From contig NZ_PYGK01000018.1 in NCBI RefSeq assembly GCF_003014595.1, positions 122,324 through 186,323 of the forward strand: a DNA stretch of 64,000 bases, in the 5' to 3' direction. The translations under genes were made by a program, and so were the position numbers. Below, piece after piece: positions 35,573-44,604 of this stretch (within the stretch, counting starts at the first letter, position 1; each line of letters begins with the position of its first letter). A model generated the notes under the pieces. The model was not told the origin of the DNA, made no database searches, and was given only the letters and a program-made list of their open reading frames with translations. The DNA is from Chitinophaga ginsengisoli (GTDB lineage Bacteria > Bacteroidota > Bacteroidia > Chitinophagales > Chitinophagaceae).

Positions 35573-37513
35573 TTACCGTATGATTCTTTTTAAAATGGTT
35601 GCGCCCAGCGGGGGTATACGTAGACGCAATACATGACTTTTACCGTGATGTGGCCCATCCTGGGCTGTCAGGATACCAGTGTTGACCACACCGCTGCCAA
35701 AGAAACGGCTATCGTCACTATTCAGGATCTCCTGCCATTCGCCACCACGTTCCAGTCCCAGGGCATAATCTTCCCGTGGTACCGGCGTCATATTCAGGAT
35801 CACCAGTATATCCTCTTCCTGTTTAAATCCCTTACGCAGGTAAGACACTACACTGATCTCCTGATCATTTAAATTGATCCACTCGAAACCGTAATAGTCA
35901 AACTGCTTGATATAAAGTGCGGGTTGTGATCTATACAGATGATTCAGTTCCTTCACGTAAGCCTGTAATCCCTGATGGGACTCATGCACCAGGAGGTGCC
36001 AGTCCAGTTCTGAACGATAGTTCCACTCGCTCGTCTGCCCGAATTCATCTCCCATGAACAGTAATTTCGTTCCGGGATGCGTGAACATATAACTGTACAT
36101 CAGACGCAGGTTGGCCAGCTTTTGCCAGTCGTCTCCGGGCATCTTATAAAGCATGGGCGATTTTCCGTGCACTACTTCATCATGGCTCAGAGGCAACATG
36201 AAGTTCTCCGTAAACGCATAGGCAATACTGAAACACAGCTGGTCCTGGTGGTATTTACGGTGATAGGGATCGCGTTTGAAATAGGCCAGCGTATCATTCA
36301 TCCAGCCCATCATCCATTTCATACCGAAACCCAGTCCTCCCATAAATACCGGTTTGGACACCCCATAGAACGAAGTCGATTCTTCCGCGATGGTTTGTAC
36401 ATCCGGGAACAAACGATAGATCGTTTCGTTCATATGTTTCAGGAAAGAGATCGCCTCGAGGTTCTCTTCTCCCCCATGGATATTGGGTTCCCAGGCCCCG
36501 GTGTCCCGGGAATAATTCAGGTGGATCATAGAGGCCACTGCATCTACACGTAAGCCATCCACATGGAATTTATCCAGCCAGAAAACAGCATTACTCAACA
36601 GGAATGAACGTACTTCATTACGTGCATAGTTGAAAATATAACTGTTCCAGTCTGGATGATATCCTTTGCGCATATCCGCATATTCATATACATGCGAACC
36701 GTCAAACCTGTACAGGCCATGTGCATCATACGGGAAATGGGATGGCACCCAATCCAGTATCACGCCAATACCTGCATGGTGAAAGGCATCTACAAAGGCC
36801 ATAAAATCCTGTGGAGAACCATATCTCGACGTAGGCGCATAATACCCTGTACCCTGGTAACCCCAGGAGCCGTCAAAAGGATGCTCCATCACCGGCATCA
36901 GTTCCACATGGGTAAAGCCCATTTCCTTTACGTAGGGTATCAGCCTTTCGGCGATCTCCCCGTAAGTATAGAATACTTCATGATTATGCTTGTCAGGACG
37001 GCGCCATGAGCCCAGGTGCATCTCATATACAGTAAAGGGGCTTTCCAGGCTGTTATGTGCCTTACGGCTTTCCATCCAGCGTTTATCCTTCCACTTGTAA
37101 TCCAGCTGCCAGGCCACTGAAGCCGTTCTCGGACGTACTTCCCAGTAGTTGGCATAAGGGTCTCCCTTGCGGAGTTCTTCTCCTGAATTGGAACGGATAA
37201 AATATTTATAGAGAGTGCCCTTCTTCACATGTGGCACAAATCCTTCCCATATACCGGATTTGTCCCATCTGGGATACAATGTGTGACTATAATGGTCCCA
37301 ATCGTTGAAATCGCCGATCACAGATATAAAGGCGGCATTTGGCGCCCATACTGCGAAATAGGTACCTTTCACCCCTTCATACTCCACCGCATGTGCACCG
37401 AATTTCTCATATAAATGCGGATGTTTTCCTTCCTGGAACAATTCTACATCCCTGGCGGAGAACAAGGAAAACGGTACTACGGATTGTAGTTTCGGCTTTT
37501 TTTCTGTTGTCAT
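35573..37513 (-). CDS. glgB: 1,4-alpha-glucan branching enzyme
   Basis: Cytosolic GH13 enzyme that introduces alpha-1,6 branches into glycogen. The 646 residues start with a CBM48 domain (about 30-130, VKGTYFAVWAPNAAFISVIG-like). The catalytic barrel has nucleophile D324 in GLRVDAVASM, acid/base E377 in TIAEEST and the transition-state Asp in LSHDEVVHGK (about 442). The C-terminal all-beta domain ends with GATILKRI. Length is typical for branching enzymes lacking the extra N1 domain. No other glycogen genes are adjacent. Confidence 0.96.
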   Translation of the reverse strand: MTTEKKPKLQSVVPFSLFSARDVELFQEGKHPHLYEKFGAHAVEYEGVKGTYFAVWAPNAAFISVIGDFNDWDHYSHTLYPRWDKSGIWEGFVPHVKKGTLYKYFIRSNSGEELRKGDPYANYWEVRPRTASVAWQLDYKWKDKRWMESRKAHNSLESPFTVYEMHLGSWRRPDKHNHEVFYTYGEIAERLIPYVKEMGFTHVELMPVMEHPFDGSWGYQGTGYYAPTSRYGSPQDFMAFVDAFHHAGIGVILDWVPSHFPYDAHGLYRFDGSHVYEYADMRKGYHPDWNSYIFNYARNEVRSFLLSNAVFWLDKFHVDGLRVDAVASMIHLNYSRDTGAWEPNIHGGEENLEAISFLKHMNETIYRLFPDVQTIAEESTSFYGVSKPVFMGGLGFGMKWMMGWMNDTLAYFKRDPYHRKYHQDQLCFSIAYAFTENFMLPLSHDEVVHGKSPMLYKMPGDDWQKLANLRLMYSYMFTHPGTKLLFMGDEFGQTSEWNYRSELDWHLLVHESHQGLQAYVKELNHLYRSQPALYIKQFDYYGFEWINLNDQEISVVSYLRKGFKQEEDILVILNMTPVPREDYALGLERGGEWQEILNSDDSRFFGSGVVNTGILTAQDGPHHGKSHVLRLRIPPLGATILKRIIR

Positions 37514-37628
37514 AATTACAGTGCACTAAGGGTAACAATATAACGTAATTTTTCACATTTTGTCCCGCATGCTATACTGAAAAACGCAAGTTTCAGACCA
37601 GTTACAGCTGCGGTAACACAAAAGAAAA

Positions 37629-37675
37629 AGTCCACAGACAGCAGTCTTCCATCGAATGACTTCCATCTGTGGACT
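37629..37675 (-). terminator. Terminator after the DEAD-box helicase gene
   Basis: 10-bp stem AGTCCACAGA/TCTGTGGACT with a long, partly self-complementary loop, followed on the minus strand by TTTTTCTTTT. Confidence 0.75.
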
Positions 37676-37723
37676 GAATATTATGCCTGCCGGTCAGCGG
37701 TTGCCCCTGTTACCGCTCAGCTA

Positions 37724-39463
37724 TTAATATTTCTTTTTAAAACCGCCGGAACGGCCGGATCCGCTACCGCTGCCACTACCTTCCCAACGTCTGCCGCCGC
37801 TACCACCTTCACGTGGAGGACGGCTACTGCCACCGGAACGGCGTTTATCGCCATCCTGCGACATTTCAATACGCACGCTGCGGCCATTGTATTCAGCCTT
37901 CTTGAAGGTCTGCTGGAATTTCTCCACCACATCGTTCTCTACTTCGAAGAAGGAGTAAACACCTTTCAGATCAATACGGCCGATCTTGTTACCACGTACA
38001 CCACTGGTATCGCACAGGTAGCGTAACATGTCGCCACGCGTAAAGTCGTCTACAGAACCCAGGTTGATGAACAGGCGGGTAAATTTACCACCGCTGCTTC
38101 TGCGGTCAGCACCACCTTCCAGTGATCTTCTCTCTTCCTTCACGTTCAGGTCTGGTGCATCCTGGTAGTATTCCAGGAACTGGTTGAACTCCAGGGAAGC
38201 AAAACGTTTGATGATCTCTTCCTTGCTCATGGCTGCAAACTCTTCGAATATGCGTTCCAGGTAAGGTTCTATCTGTTCTTCGTTTACTACTACGTTGTGT
38301 ACTTTGTGTACAAGTCCAAACAGCTGTTTTTCACATACTGCGAAACCGTCCGGTACTTCTACTTTGGTAAATTTCTTACCGATCACTCTTTCGATCTGGC
38401 GGATCTTTCCGATATCACGACCGCTGATGATAGCGATAGATACACCGGATTTACCTGCACGTGCCGTACGGCCGGAACGGTGAGTGTAGTTCTCTACGTC
38501 ATCAGGCAGTTCGTAGTTGATCACGTGTGTTACGTTATCAACGTCGATACCACGGGCAGCAACATCCGTAGCTACCAGTACCTGCAATGATTTCTCGCGG
38601 AAACGTTTCATTACCTTATCACGCTGTTGCTGTGTAAGGTCGCCATGCAGTGCATCGGCATTATAACCATCACGGATAAGTGATTCCGCAATTTCCTGTG
38701 ATTCGATCTTGGTACGGGTAAAGATGATACCGAAGATCTCAGGGTTGAAATCCACGATACGTTTCAGCGCCGCGTATTTTTCGCGTGGGCGTACTACGTA
38801 ATATTCGTGTTCGATATTAACGTTACCACTGTTCTTGTTACCTACAGTCAGCTCAAAAGGATCTGTCATGTATTTCTGCGCAATACGGCGAACCTCCTGC
38901 GGCATGGTAGCGGAGAACAACCAGGTGGTCTTCTCATCAGGTGTATTGGATAATATATTGTTGATGTCTTCCTGGAAACCCATGTTCAGCATTTCATCTG
39001 CTTCGTCCAGTACAACATAACGTACGTTGGTAAAGTTTACTGCTTTTCTTTCTATAATATCGAGCAGACGGCCGGGAGTTGCCACTACGATGTGCACTCC
39101 TCTTTTCAGATCGCGCAGCTGCTGCACGATGCTGGAACCACCATATACGGCCACGATGCTTACATCACCCAGGTGTTTGCTGAAGTTCTTCAGGTCATTG
39201 GTGATCTGTAAACATAATTCGCGTGTCGGACACAGGATCAATCCCTGTGGGTGACGTTGTTTAATATCGATCTGCTGTAACAGCGGCAGGCCAAATGCTG
39301 CCGTCTTACCTGTACCCGTCTGGGCCAAACCTACGAAGTCTCTGTCGCCCCCTAATAACACAGGAATAGCTTTTTCCTGTATCGGCGTAGGCGCAATAAA
39401 TCCCAGGTCCTGGATTCCTTTCAAAATGGGCTCCTGTAAGCCTAATGTTTCAAATGTAGTCAT
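37724..39463 (-). CDS. DEAD-box RNA helicase with DbpA-like C-terminal domain
   Basis: ATP-dependent RNA helicase of 579 residues, probably acting in ribosome assembly or mRNA turnover. The motifs run in order: Q motif TPIQEKAIPVLL (about 26-37), Walker A AQTGTGKTAAF (about 47-57), PTRELCLQI, VATPGRL, DEAD in VVLDEADEML (about 150), SATMP, and HRSGRTARAGKSG in the second RecA domain. A DbpA RNA-binding domain follows (about 470-550, FTRLFINLGSVDDFTRGDML). The tail is rich in Gly, Arg and Ser, ending GGFKKKY, typical of CsdA/DeaD-like proteins. It has a 118-bp leader after rimO containing two short hairpins. Confidence 0.94.
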   Translation of the reverse strand: MTTFETLGLQEPILKGIQDLGFIAPTPIQEKAIPVLLGGDRDFVGLAQTGTGKTAAFGLPLLQQIDIKQRHPQGLILCPTRELCLQITNDLKNFSKHLGDVSIVAVYGGSSIVQQLRDLKRGVHIVVATPGRLLDIIERKAVNFTNVRYVVLDEADEMLNMGFQEDINNILSNTPDEKTTWLFSATMPQEVRRIAQKYMTDPFELTVGNKNSGNVNIEHEYYVVRPREKYAALKRIVDFNPEIFGIIFTRTKIESQEIAESLIRDGYNADALHGDLTQQQRDKVMKRFREKSLQVLVATDVAARGIDVDNVTHVINYELPDDVENYTHRSGRTARAGKSGVSIAIISGRDIGKIRQIERVIGKKFTKVEVPDGFAVCEKQLFGLVHKVHNVVVNEEQIEPYLERIFEEFAAMSKEEIIKRFASLEFNQFLEYYQDAPDLNVKEERRSLEGGADRRSSGGKFTRLFINLGSVDDFTRGDMLRYLCDTSGVRGNKIGRIDLKGVYSFFEVENDVVEKFQQTFKKAEYNGRSVRIEMSQDGDKRRSGGSSRPPREGGSGGRRWEGSGSGSGSGRSGGFKKKY

Positions 39464-39580
39464 TGATTTGCTTTGAGCAGGCTCCGTCGGGAGCCTTGGT
39501 ATACTATCTCAGCTCTTCTGAACTGATTAATTTTTAAAAGTTATATGGTCTGGTCAACACAATGGACATCGCTGACTGCG

Positions 39581-40888
39581 TTATACCAGTTCTCCTTCCA
39601 GGTCATAATCATATGCCTTGGTGATCCTGACATTAACGAATTCTCCGGGTTTCAGACGTTTGCTGGTGTTAATGATCACCTCATTATCCACTTCAACAGA
39701 GTCGAACTCTGTACGTGCCAGGTAACGGCCTGATTCTTTTTTGTCTACGATCACACGGAAAACCTTGCCAACTTTTTCCTGGTTCTTTTCCAGGGAAATT
39801 TCCTGCTGTACTTCCATGATATCCTGCGCCCTGCGTTCTTTCTCTTCTGCAGGGATATTATCTTCCAGCTCGTATGCGCTGGTGCCTTCTTCGTGACTGT
39901 ACGTAAATACGCCAACCCTGTCAAAGCGCATCTTTTCAAGGAAGGCTTTCAGTTCTTCCACGTCTTCCAGCGTCTCTCCGGGATACCCGGTGATCAGCGT
40001 TGTACGCAGACAGATACCAGGTACTTTTTCACGGATAGCGGTAACAAGTTCCTCCATTTCCACGCGGGTGATCTGGCGTTTCATGGATTTCAGCATATTA
40101 TCCGCCGCGTGTTGCAACGGCATGTCAATATAGTTACAAATATTGGGGAATTCATTCATTACGTCCAGCACTTCCATCGGGAATTTGTGTGGGTATGCAT
40201 AATGCAGGCGTATCCACTCCAGTCCCTTCACGTTTGCCAGTGCCCTTAACAGGTCTGCCAGCCGACGTTGTTTATACAGGTCCAGACCATAATAGGTCAG
40301 TTCCTGTGCAATCAGCATGATCTCTTTCACGCCTGAATTCACCAGTTTCTCCGCTTCTGCCACCAGCTGCTCAATAGGCCTTGATACGTGTCCTCCTCTC
40401 ATCAGCGGAATAGCGCAGAATGAGCAGGTACGGTTACAGCCTTCAGCAATTTTCAGGTAAGCATAGTGAGTCGGAGTAGCCAGCAAACGTTCACCGATCA
40501 GCTCCGATTTATAGTCAGCATCGAATTTCTTGAGGATAAGCGGTAGTTCCATCGTACCGAACCAGGCGTCTACCCCTGGTATCTCTGCTTCCAGGTCGCC
40601 ACGGTAACGTTCACTCAGGCAGCCGGTAACATATACCTTCTCCAGGCGCCCACGGCTTTTTAATTCAACCTGTTCCAGTATGGTATTGATAGATTCTTCC
40701 TTGGCCTTGTCAATAAACCCACAGGTGTTTACAACAACGATATTATGGTCCTTTTTGGTGTTTTCGTGCACCACATCGATCTCGTTTGCCAGTAATTGAC
40801 CACTGAGTACCTCTGAATCGACCATATTCTTGGAACAACCAAGCGTAATAATATTAACCTTATCTTTCTTTAAAGTTTTTGTCTTCAA
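39581..40888 (-). CDS. rimO: Ribosomal protein uS12 methylthiotransferase
   Basis: Radical SAM enzyme that methylthiolates the conserved aspartate of ribosomal protein uS12. The layout is canonical: an MTTase N-terminal domain with VNIITLGCSKNMVDSEVL and two further cluster cysteines (NTCGFID, TGCLSER), the radical SAM CxxxCxxC motif in GCNRTCSFCAIP (about 148-159), and a C-terminal TRAM domain. The start is uncertain. A TTG at 40888 gives 435 aa beginning with the conserved KTKTLKKDKVNIITLG, whereas a GTG at 40942 adds 18 basic residues unlike the family. A strong promoter lies at 41033-41062. Confidence 0.93.
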   Translation of the reverse strand: MKTKTLKKDKVNIITLGCSKNMVDSEVLSGQLLANEIDVVHENTKKDHNIVVVNTCGFIDKAKEESINTILEQVELKSRGRLEKVYVTGCLSERYRGDLEAEIPGVDAWFGTMELPLILKKFDADYKSELIGERLLATPTHYAYLKIAEGCNRTCSFCAIPLMRGGHVSRPIEQLVAEAEKLVNSGVKEIMLIAQELTYYGLDLYKQRRLADLLRALANVKGLEWIRLHYAYPHKFPMEVLDVMNEFPNICNYIDMPLQHAADNMLKSMKRQITRVEMEELVTAIREKVPGICLRTTLITGYPGETLEDVEELKAFLEKMRFDRVGVFTYSHEEGTSAYELEDNIPAEEKERRAQDIMEVQQEISLEKNQEKVGKVFRVIVDKKESGRYLARTEFDSVEVDNEVIINTSKRLKPGEFVNVRITKAYDYDLEGELV

Positions 40889-41032
40889 GCGCGAATATTT
40901 TAATCTGGCAAACCGGCCTGATACCCGTTTGCTTACCGCCACGAAGACATCCAGACACGAACGGAAGAGAACAGCTAGACTTACTGTTATGTGACTATGA
41001 GCCTAAGTGGGGGTTATTTAACTAAAGAATTG

Positions 41033-41062
41033 CAAAGGTAACATTAAATTGCGAATTGTCAA
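41033..41062 (-). promoter_or_regulatory. Strong Bacteroidota promoter for rimO
   Basis: On the minus strand TTG (41060-41062) is followed after 19 bp by TACCTTTG (41033-41040), an exact TAnnTTTG box with ideal spacing. Transcription would start near 41026, giving a leader of about 140 nt if rimO begins at 40888. Confidence 0.75.
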
Positions 41063-41185
41063 TTATTCCCTCAGGAATTCTGTGTTAACAGCTTTTCGGT
41101 TCCCCGCTTCCGCTTTGCGTTTATAATGATAGTACCGCGCCGGTGCCTGCATGATCAGCAGGTCATTCCTTTCCCTCCATCCCAT
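41063..41185 (-). CDS. Possible small basic protein, 40 aa
   Basis: A 40-codon frame begins MGWRERNDLLIMQAPARYYH and continues with a Lys/Arg-rich segment ending NTEFLRE. It lies between the ftsY terminator and the rimO promoter, and its stop codon directly abuts the -33 element. In the same frame LNRLYRL precedes the Met, so a longer start is possible. The residue composition looks protein-like, but there is no terminator of its own and no family is recognised. The remainder of the 360-bp gap (40943-41303) shows only the promoter and the ftsY terminator. Confidence 0.28.
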   Translation of the reverse strand: MGWRERNDLLIMQAPARYYHYKRKAEAGNRKAVNTEFLRE

Positions 41186-41246
41186 CAGACGGTACAATCT
41201 ATTTAGCTTTCCTCACAGCGCATCATTCAATGCATGCAACAAAAAA

Positions 41247-41266
41247 GAGACCTGGTGTGGTCTCTC
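41247..41266 (-). terminator. Terminator after ftsY
   Basis: Stem AGAGACC/GGTCTCT with a 6-nt loop, followed on the minus strand by six T residues, 38 bp after the ftsY stop codon. Confidence 0.82.
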
Positions 41267-41303
41267 TGATTATTGTAAGGAAACGAATACTATGTATTAA
41301 TTA

Positions 41304-42266
41304 TCAATCATTTAAGCTGAATAAAGAATCCACGAATTCTTCCTTGTTGAACACCTGCAGATCCTCCATGCGCTCGCCAATACCAATATATTTTACCGGT
41401 ATTTTAAACTGATTGGCGATAGCCAGTACGACCCCACCTTTTGCTGTACCGTCCAGCTTAGTGATAGCCAGCGCAGTAACTTCGGTAGCCGCCGTAAAAT
41501 GACGGGCCTGTTCGAGTGCGTTCTGCCCGGTAGAACCATCCAGCACCAGCAGTACTTCGTGCGGTGCATCCGGTAATACCTTTTTCATGACGCGTTTGAT
41601 CTTACTCAGCTCATCCATCAGGTGAGCCTTGTTATGAAGACGTCCGGCTGTATCAATAATGATCACATCGGCATTTCTGGCGGCTCCGCTCTGTACAGTA
41701 TCAAAAGCAACTGCACCCGGATCGGATCCCATCTGCTGTTTCACGATAGGTACACCTACCCTGTCGCTCCAGATGGTCAGCTGATCAACAGCGGCTGCCC
41801 TGAATGTATCGGCGGCCCCCAGCACAACGCTTTTGCCTGCCTTTTTGAAGTTGTAGGCCAGTTTACCGATGGTGGTGGTCTTACCTACCCCATTCACACC
41901 CACTACCATGATCACGTAGGGCTTCTTTCCTTCTGGTATGTCAAAATCACGGAACCCACTGTCCGGAGCATCCACCAGCAATCCGGCGATCTCTTCCTGC
42001 AGGATCTTGTTCAGCTCACCAGTACCGAGGTACTTATCTTTCGATACGCGTTTTTCTATTCTGTCAATGATCTGTACGGTAGTATCCACACCAACGTCAG
42101 CAGATACCAGCGCTTCTTCCAGGTTGTCCAGTACTTCTGTGTCAACACTGGCCTTTCCGGCAATGGCCCTGCCTATTTTGGTAAGAAAACTCTCTTTGGT
42201 CTTCTGTAATCCCTGATCCAGGCTTTCTTTCTTCTCCCTTGAAAATAGCTTATTGAAAAAACTCAT
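41304..42266 (-). CDS. ftsY: Signal recognition particle receptor
   Basis: Membrane-associated GTPase that docks SRP-ribosome complexes for co-translational protein insertion. The 320-residue protein contains only the NG domain with a short N-terminal helix (MSFFNKLFSREKKESLDQGL), lacking the long acidic A domain of E. coli FtsY, as is usual in Bacteroidota. G motifs are clear: GVNGVGKTTTIGKLA (about 122-136), DTFRAAAVDQL, DTAGRLHN (about 204-211) and TKLDGTAKGG (about 269-278). A terminator upstream separates it from the DUF4295/rpmG/rpmB genes. Confidence 0.97.
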   Translation of the reverse strand: MSFFNKLFSREKKESLDQGLQKTKESFLTKIGRAIAGKASVDTEVLDNLEEALVSADVGVDTTVQIIDRIEKRVSKDKYLGTGELNKILQEEIAGLLVDAPDSGFRDFDIPEGKKPYVIMVVGVNGVGKTTTIGKLAYNFKKAGKSVVLGAADTFRAAAVDQLTIWSDRVGVPIVKQQMGSDPGAVAFDTVQSGAARNADVIIIDTAGRLHNKAHLMDELSKIKRVMKKVLPDAPHEVLLVLDGSTGQNALEQARHFTAATEVTALAITKLDGTAKGGVVLAIANQFKIPVKYIGIGERMEDLQVFNKEEFVDSLFSLND

Positions 42267-42336
42267 GACGGTAGTCGGTTGTTAAGATGCGCAAAATACA
42301 GAAAATACTTGACGGGGTACCATTTTGAGAGAACAC

Positions 42337-42367
42337 AAAAAGCTGTCCTGATAACGGACAGCTTTTT
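42337..42367 (-). terminator. Terminator between DUF4295 and ftsY
   Basis: 12-bp stem AAAAAGCTGTCC/GGACAGCTTTTT with a 7-nt loop, with a T run on both strands. It ends the rpmB-rpmG-DUF4295 transcript. Confidence 0.88.
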
Positions 42368-42389
42368 TAGTATAATTGGTAAAGCCGAA

Positions 42390-42563
42390 TTACTTCTGGT
42401 TCATGTGCTCCTGCACCTTATCCTTGTGCACGATAGCTTCTTTGAAAGTATATGCACCGGTTTTCGGAGAACGTACCGCTCTGATCACTTTAGTCCACAC
42501 TTTAGATTCCGCGGCTGCCTTAGCATCTTTTACTTTCGCGTTCTTGGAGGCTGCTTTTGCCAT
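42390..42563 (-). CDS. DUF4295 protein, Bacteroidota ribosome-associated small protein
   Basis: A 57-residue, Lys/Ala-rich protein read directly from the sequence (start MAKAASKNAKVKDAK, end VQEHMNQK). The conserved DUF4295 core is KVIRAVRSPKTGAYTFKEAI. The family is restricted to Bacteroidota and regularly sits after rpmB and rpmG. As I recall, structural work on a flavobacterial ribosome found an extra Bacteroidota-specific large-subunit protein of this kind, but I cannot verify the identity here. It lies 110 bp after rpmG and ends at a strong terminator. Confidence 0.85.
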   Translation of the reverse strand: MAKAASKNAKVKDAKAAAESKVWTKVIRAVRSPKTGAYTFKEAIVHKDKVQEHMNQK

Positions 42564-42673
42564 AATATTCTAGATTAAAAGTTAATGTTAAAGTCAACGG
42601 TTACCTGTTAATTGCTAATCGCGAAGGGAATGCACTAACATGCTAACGATTAACGCTCAACAATAACTATCAA

Positions 42674-42856
42674 TTACTTAATTTCTTTGTGTACAGTCAC
42701 CTTTCTCAGGATAGGATTGTACTTTTTCAGCTCCAGACGCTCTGGAGTGTTCTTCTTATTCTTGGTGCTGATGTAGCGAGAAGTACCTGGCTGACCAGAA
42801 GTTTTATGTTCTGTGCACTCCAGTATCACTTGCACCCTGTTACCTTTTTTTGCCAT
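42674..42856 (-). CDS. rpmG: 50S ribosomal protein bL33
   Basis: Large-subunit ribosomal protein of 60 residues beginning MAKKGNRVQVILECTEHKTS and carrying the family segment YISTKNKKNTPERLELKKYN. Only one Cys is present, so this is the zinc-free (C-minus) form of bL33. It is encoded 31 bp after rpmB and before DUF4295, the standard Bacteroidota order. Confidence 0.96.
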   Translation of the reverse strand: MAKKGNRVQVILECTEHKTSGQPGTSRYISTKNKKNTPERLELKKYNPILRKVTVHKEIK

Positions 42857-42887
42857 TTTGTATACAAATTAAGTTGAATGCTTACAA

Positions 42888-43124
42888 TTAGATGTTCTGT
42901 CCAGCTGCACGCAAGTCCTTTACTACTGCATACAAACCATTCTTGTTGATGGTTCTTAAACCATCAGCAGATACTTTCAAAGAAATCCAGCGATCCTCTT
43001 CCGCCAGGAAGAAACGCTTTTTCTGCAGGTTAGGCAGAAATCTTCTCTTTGTCTTAATATTAGAGAAGGAAACATGGTGACCCGTGATCGGCTTCTTTCC
43101 TGTCACCTGACATACTCTTGCCAT
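42888..43124 (-). CDS. rpmB: 50S ribosomal protein bL28
   Basis: Large-subunit ribosomal protein of 78 residues beginning MARVCQVTGKKPITGHHVSF, with the conserved NIKTKRRFLPNLQKKRFFL core and VSADGLRTINKNGL near the C-terminus. It is the first gene of the rpmB-rpmG-DUF4295 operon, and its promoter is visible just upstream. Confidence 0.97.
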   Translation of the reverse strand: MARVCQVTGKKPITGHHVSFSNIKTKRRFLPNLQKKRFFLAEEDRWISLKVSADGLRTINKNGLYAVVKDLRAAGQNI

Positions 43125-43144
43125 GATAGAAAAATTTTGGATTG

Positions 43145-43175
43145 CAAAAGTCGCTATTTTTTATTGATTTTGCAA
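43145..43175 (-). promoter_or_regulatory. Promoter for the rpmB operon
   Basis: On the minus strand TTG (43173-43175) lies 20 bp from GACTTTTG (43145-43152), one base off TAnnTTTG. The start of rpmB follows 20 bp later. Confidence 0.55.
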
Positions 43176-43367
43176 ATAATTACAATCCGATTTTATTAAC
43201 AATAGTGGAATGTGTAAATGTAAATTACAAATCACACTTCCTAATTCCTTGAATATCACCAGTTTTTATCGTCCTAAAAAGACCTCAAACTAAGATATCC
43301 ACATTTTAAAAAAAACATAAAATCAGCTATCTATTTTACAACAGGGCCGCTTTTATGGCAATAACGA

Positions 43368-43955
43368 TTACAAAAGTACAACTAAACTTCTCAGCACAGC
43401 ACCCAATCTTACACCTTCCAGCACACGCTGTTGTGAAGTGCCATGTTTCAGCAATGCCTCTTCATGGGAAGTCACACACATCTCGCAACCGTTCAGTGCA
43501 GATACCACCAGGCTTACCAGTTCAAAGAACTCTTTACCTAAAACCGGGTTGGCCATAATGCTCATACGGATACCCGCCGGTGTTACTGTATAGAACTCCT
43601 TGTTTACAAAATGACGGAAACGGTAGTACACGTTGTTGGCGTTCATCAGGGAAGTACAGCTATAGATCTCAGCGATCTCCTTATCTGTAGCCCCTTCCTG
43701 GGTAGCCAGCTTTTCAAAGGCTGCCTGCAGTTCCGCATGTTTCTCATTCGCAGCTACAGACAGTCCCAACAGGTATGCTTCCTTTTTGGTCAGTGTGCCG
43801 GCTGATAATGAGTTGGTTACGTTTATTTTAAGATCTTTCAGATAACGGGCGTCAGTGTTGGCCAGGGTACGCAGACGGTCAGAAAGATTAGCTTCTGTCA
43901 GCCCTACTGCCTGCAACAGCTGTACAGCCGTATCAGTATTTGAAGTCGCGAACAT
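43368..43955 (-). CDS. AhpD-like carboxymuconolactone decarboxylase family protein
   Basis: Predicted alkylhydroperoxidase-type thiol reductase of 195 residues. The AhpD/CMD core is visible at about 135-175, with the redox CxxC and catalytic His in NGCEMCVTSHEEALLKHG. The upstream part (LSDRLRTLANTDARYLKDLK, then NAFFERLA-like helices) matches AhpD rather than short CMD proteins. It is encoded 85 bp after a peroxiredoxin gene on the same strand, so it probably recycles that peroxiredoxin. A terminator-like hairpin between the genes suggests lower expression of this partner. Confidence 0.9.
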   Translation of the reverse strand: MFATSNTDTAVQLLQAVGLTEANLSDRLRTLANTDARYLKDLKINVTNSLSAGTLTKKEAYLLGLSVAANEKHAELQAAFEKLATQEGATDKEIAEIYSCTSLMNANNVYYRFRHFVNKEFYTVTPAGIRMSIMANPVLGKEFFELVSLVVSALNGCEMCVTSHEEALLKHGTSQQRVLEGVRLGAVLRSLVVLL

Positions 43956-43990
43956 AATATTATTTTTCTAAATATTTAGCAGAAATAAAA

Positions 43991-44032
43991 AGTCCATAGC
44001 CGGCCCCTCAACAGGACATCTGACTATGGACC
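43991..44032 (-). terminator. Hairpin between the peroxiredoxin and AhpD genes
   Basis: 9-bp stem AGTCCATAG/CTATGGACC-like with a loop of about 24 nt, followed on the minus strand by TTTTTATTT. It is a likely partial terminator within the ahpC-ahpD unit. Confidence 0.65.
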
Positions 44033-44040
44033 TCCAAAAA

Positions 44041-44604
44041 TTAGTTAGCCTTGTTGGAAAGTGTAGCTTCACCTTTTTCCCAGTTACAAGGACACAGCTC
44101 GTCTGTCTGCAATGCATCCAGCACGCGCAGTACTTCCTTCACATTACGGCCTACATTCAGGTCGTACAGGGAAACCCAACGTACAATACCTTCCGGATCA
44201 ACGATGAAAGTAGCGCGGTAAGCGATCTTCTCGTTAGCTTCCAGGATACCCAGTTCTTCAGCCAGTGACTTGGAAGTGTCAGCCAGCATTGGGAACTGCA
44301 GACCACGCAGGTCGTCATGATCTCTTCTCCATGCAACGTGTACGTATTCAGTATCAGTTGAAGCACCGATCAGGATAGCATCACGGTCAACGAAATCCTG
44401 GTAGTGTTTGTTGAACTCAGCGATCTCTGTAGGACAAACGAACGTAAAGTCCTTTGGCCACCAGAACATCACCATCCATTTGCCGGAATTTTTCAGTTCT
44501 TCGGAAGACAGTTCATAGAACTCCTTACCTTTTTCGATAGATACTACAGCAGTCTTTTTGAACTCAGGAAACTTTGAGCCTAATGATAATGTTACATTCT
44601 TCAT
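44041..44604 (-). CDS. ahpC: 2-Cys peroxiredoxin (AhpC/TSA family)
   Basis: Thiol peroxidase of 187 residues that reduces hydrogen peroxide and organic hydroperoxides. The peroxidatic cysteine is C57 in DFTFVCPTEI. The C-terminal resolving region reads ELCPCNWEKGEATL (about 168-181). The mid-section AWRRDHDDLRGLQFPMLAD is typical of AhpE/AhpC of the AhpD-dependent type. No AhpF gene is present; the adjacent AhpD-like protein is the probable reductant, as in mycobacterial AhpC/AhpD. A promoter lies about 200 bp upstream. Confidence 0.94.
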   Translation of the reverse strand: MKNVTLSLGSKFPEFKKTAVVSIEKGKEFYELSSEELKNSGKWMVMFWWPKDFTFVCPTEIAEFNKHYQDFVDRDAILIGASTDTEYVHVAWRRDHDDLRGLQFPMLADTSKSLAEELGILEANEKIAYRATFIVDPEGIVRWVSLYDLNVGRNVKEVLRVLDALQTDELCPCNWEKGEATLSNKAN

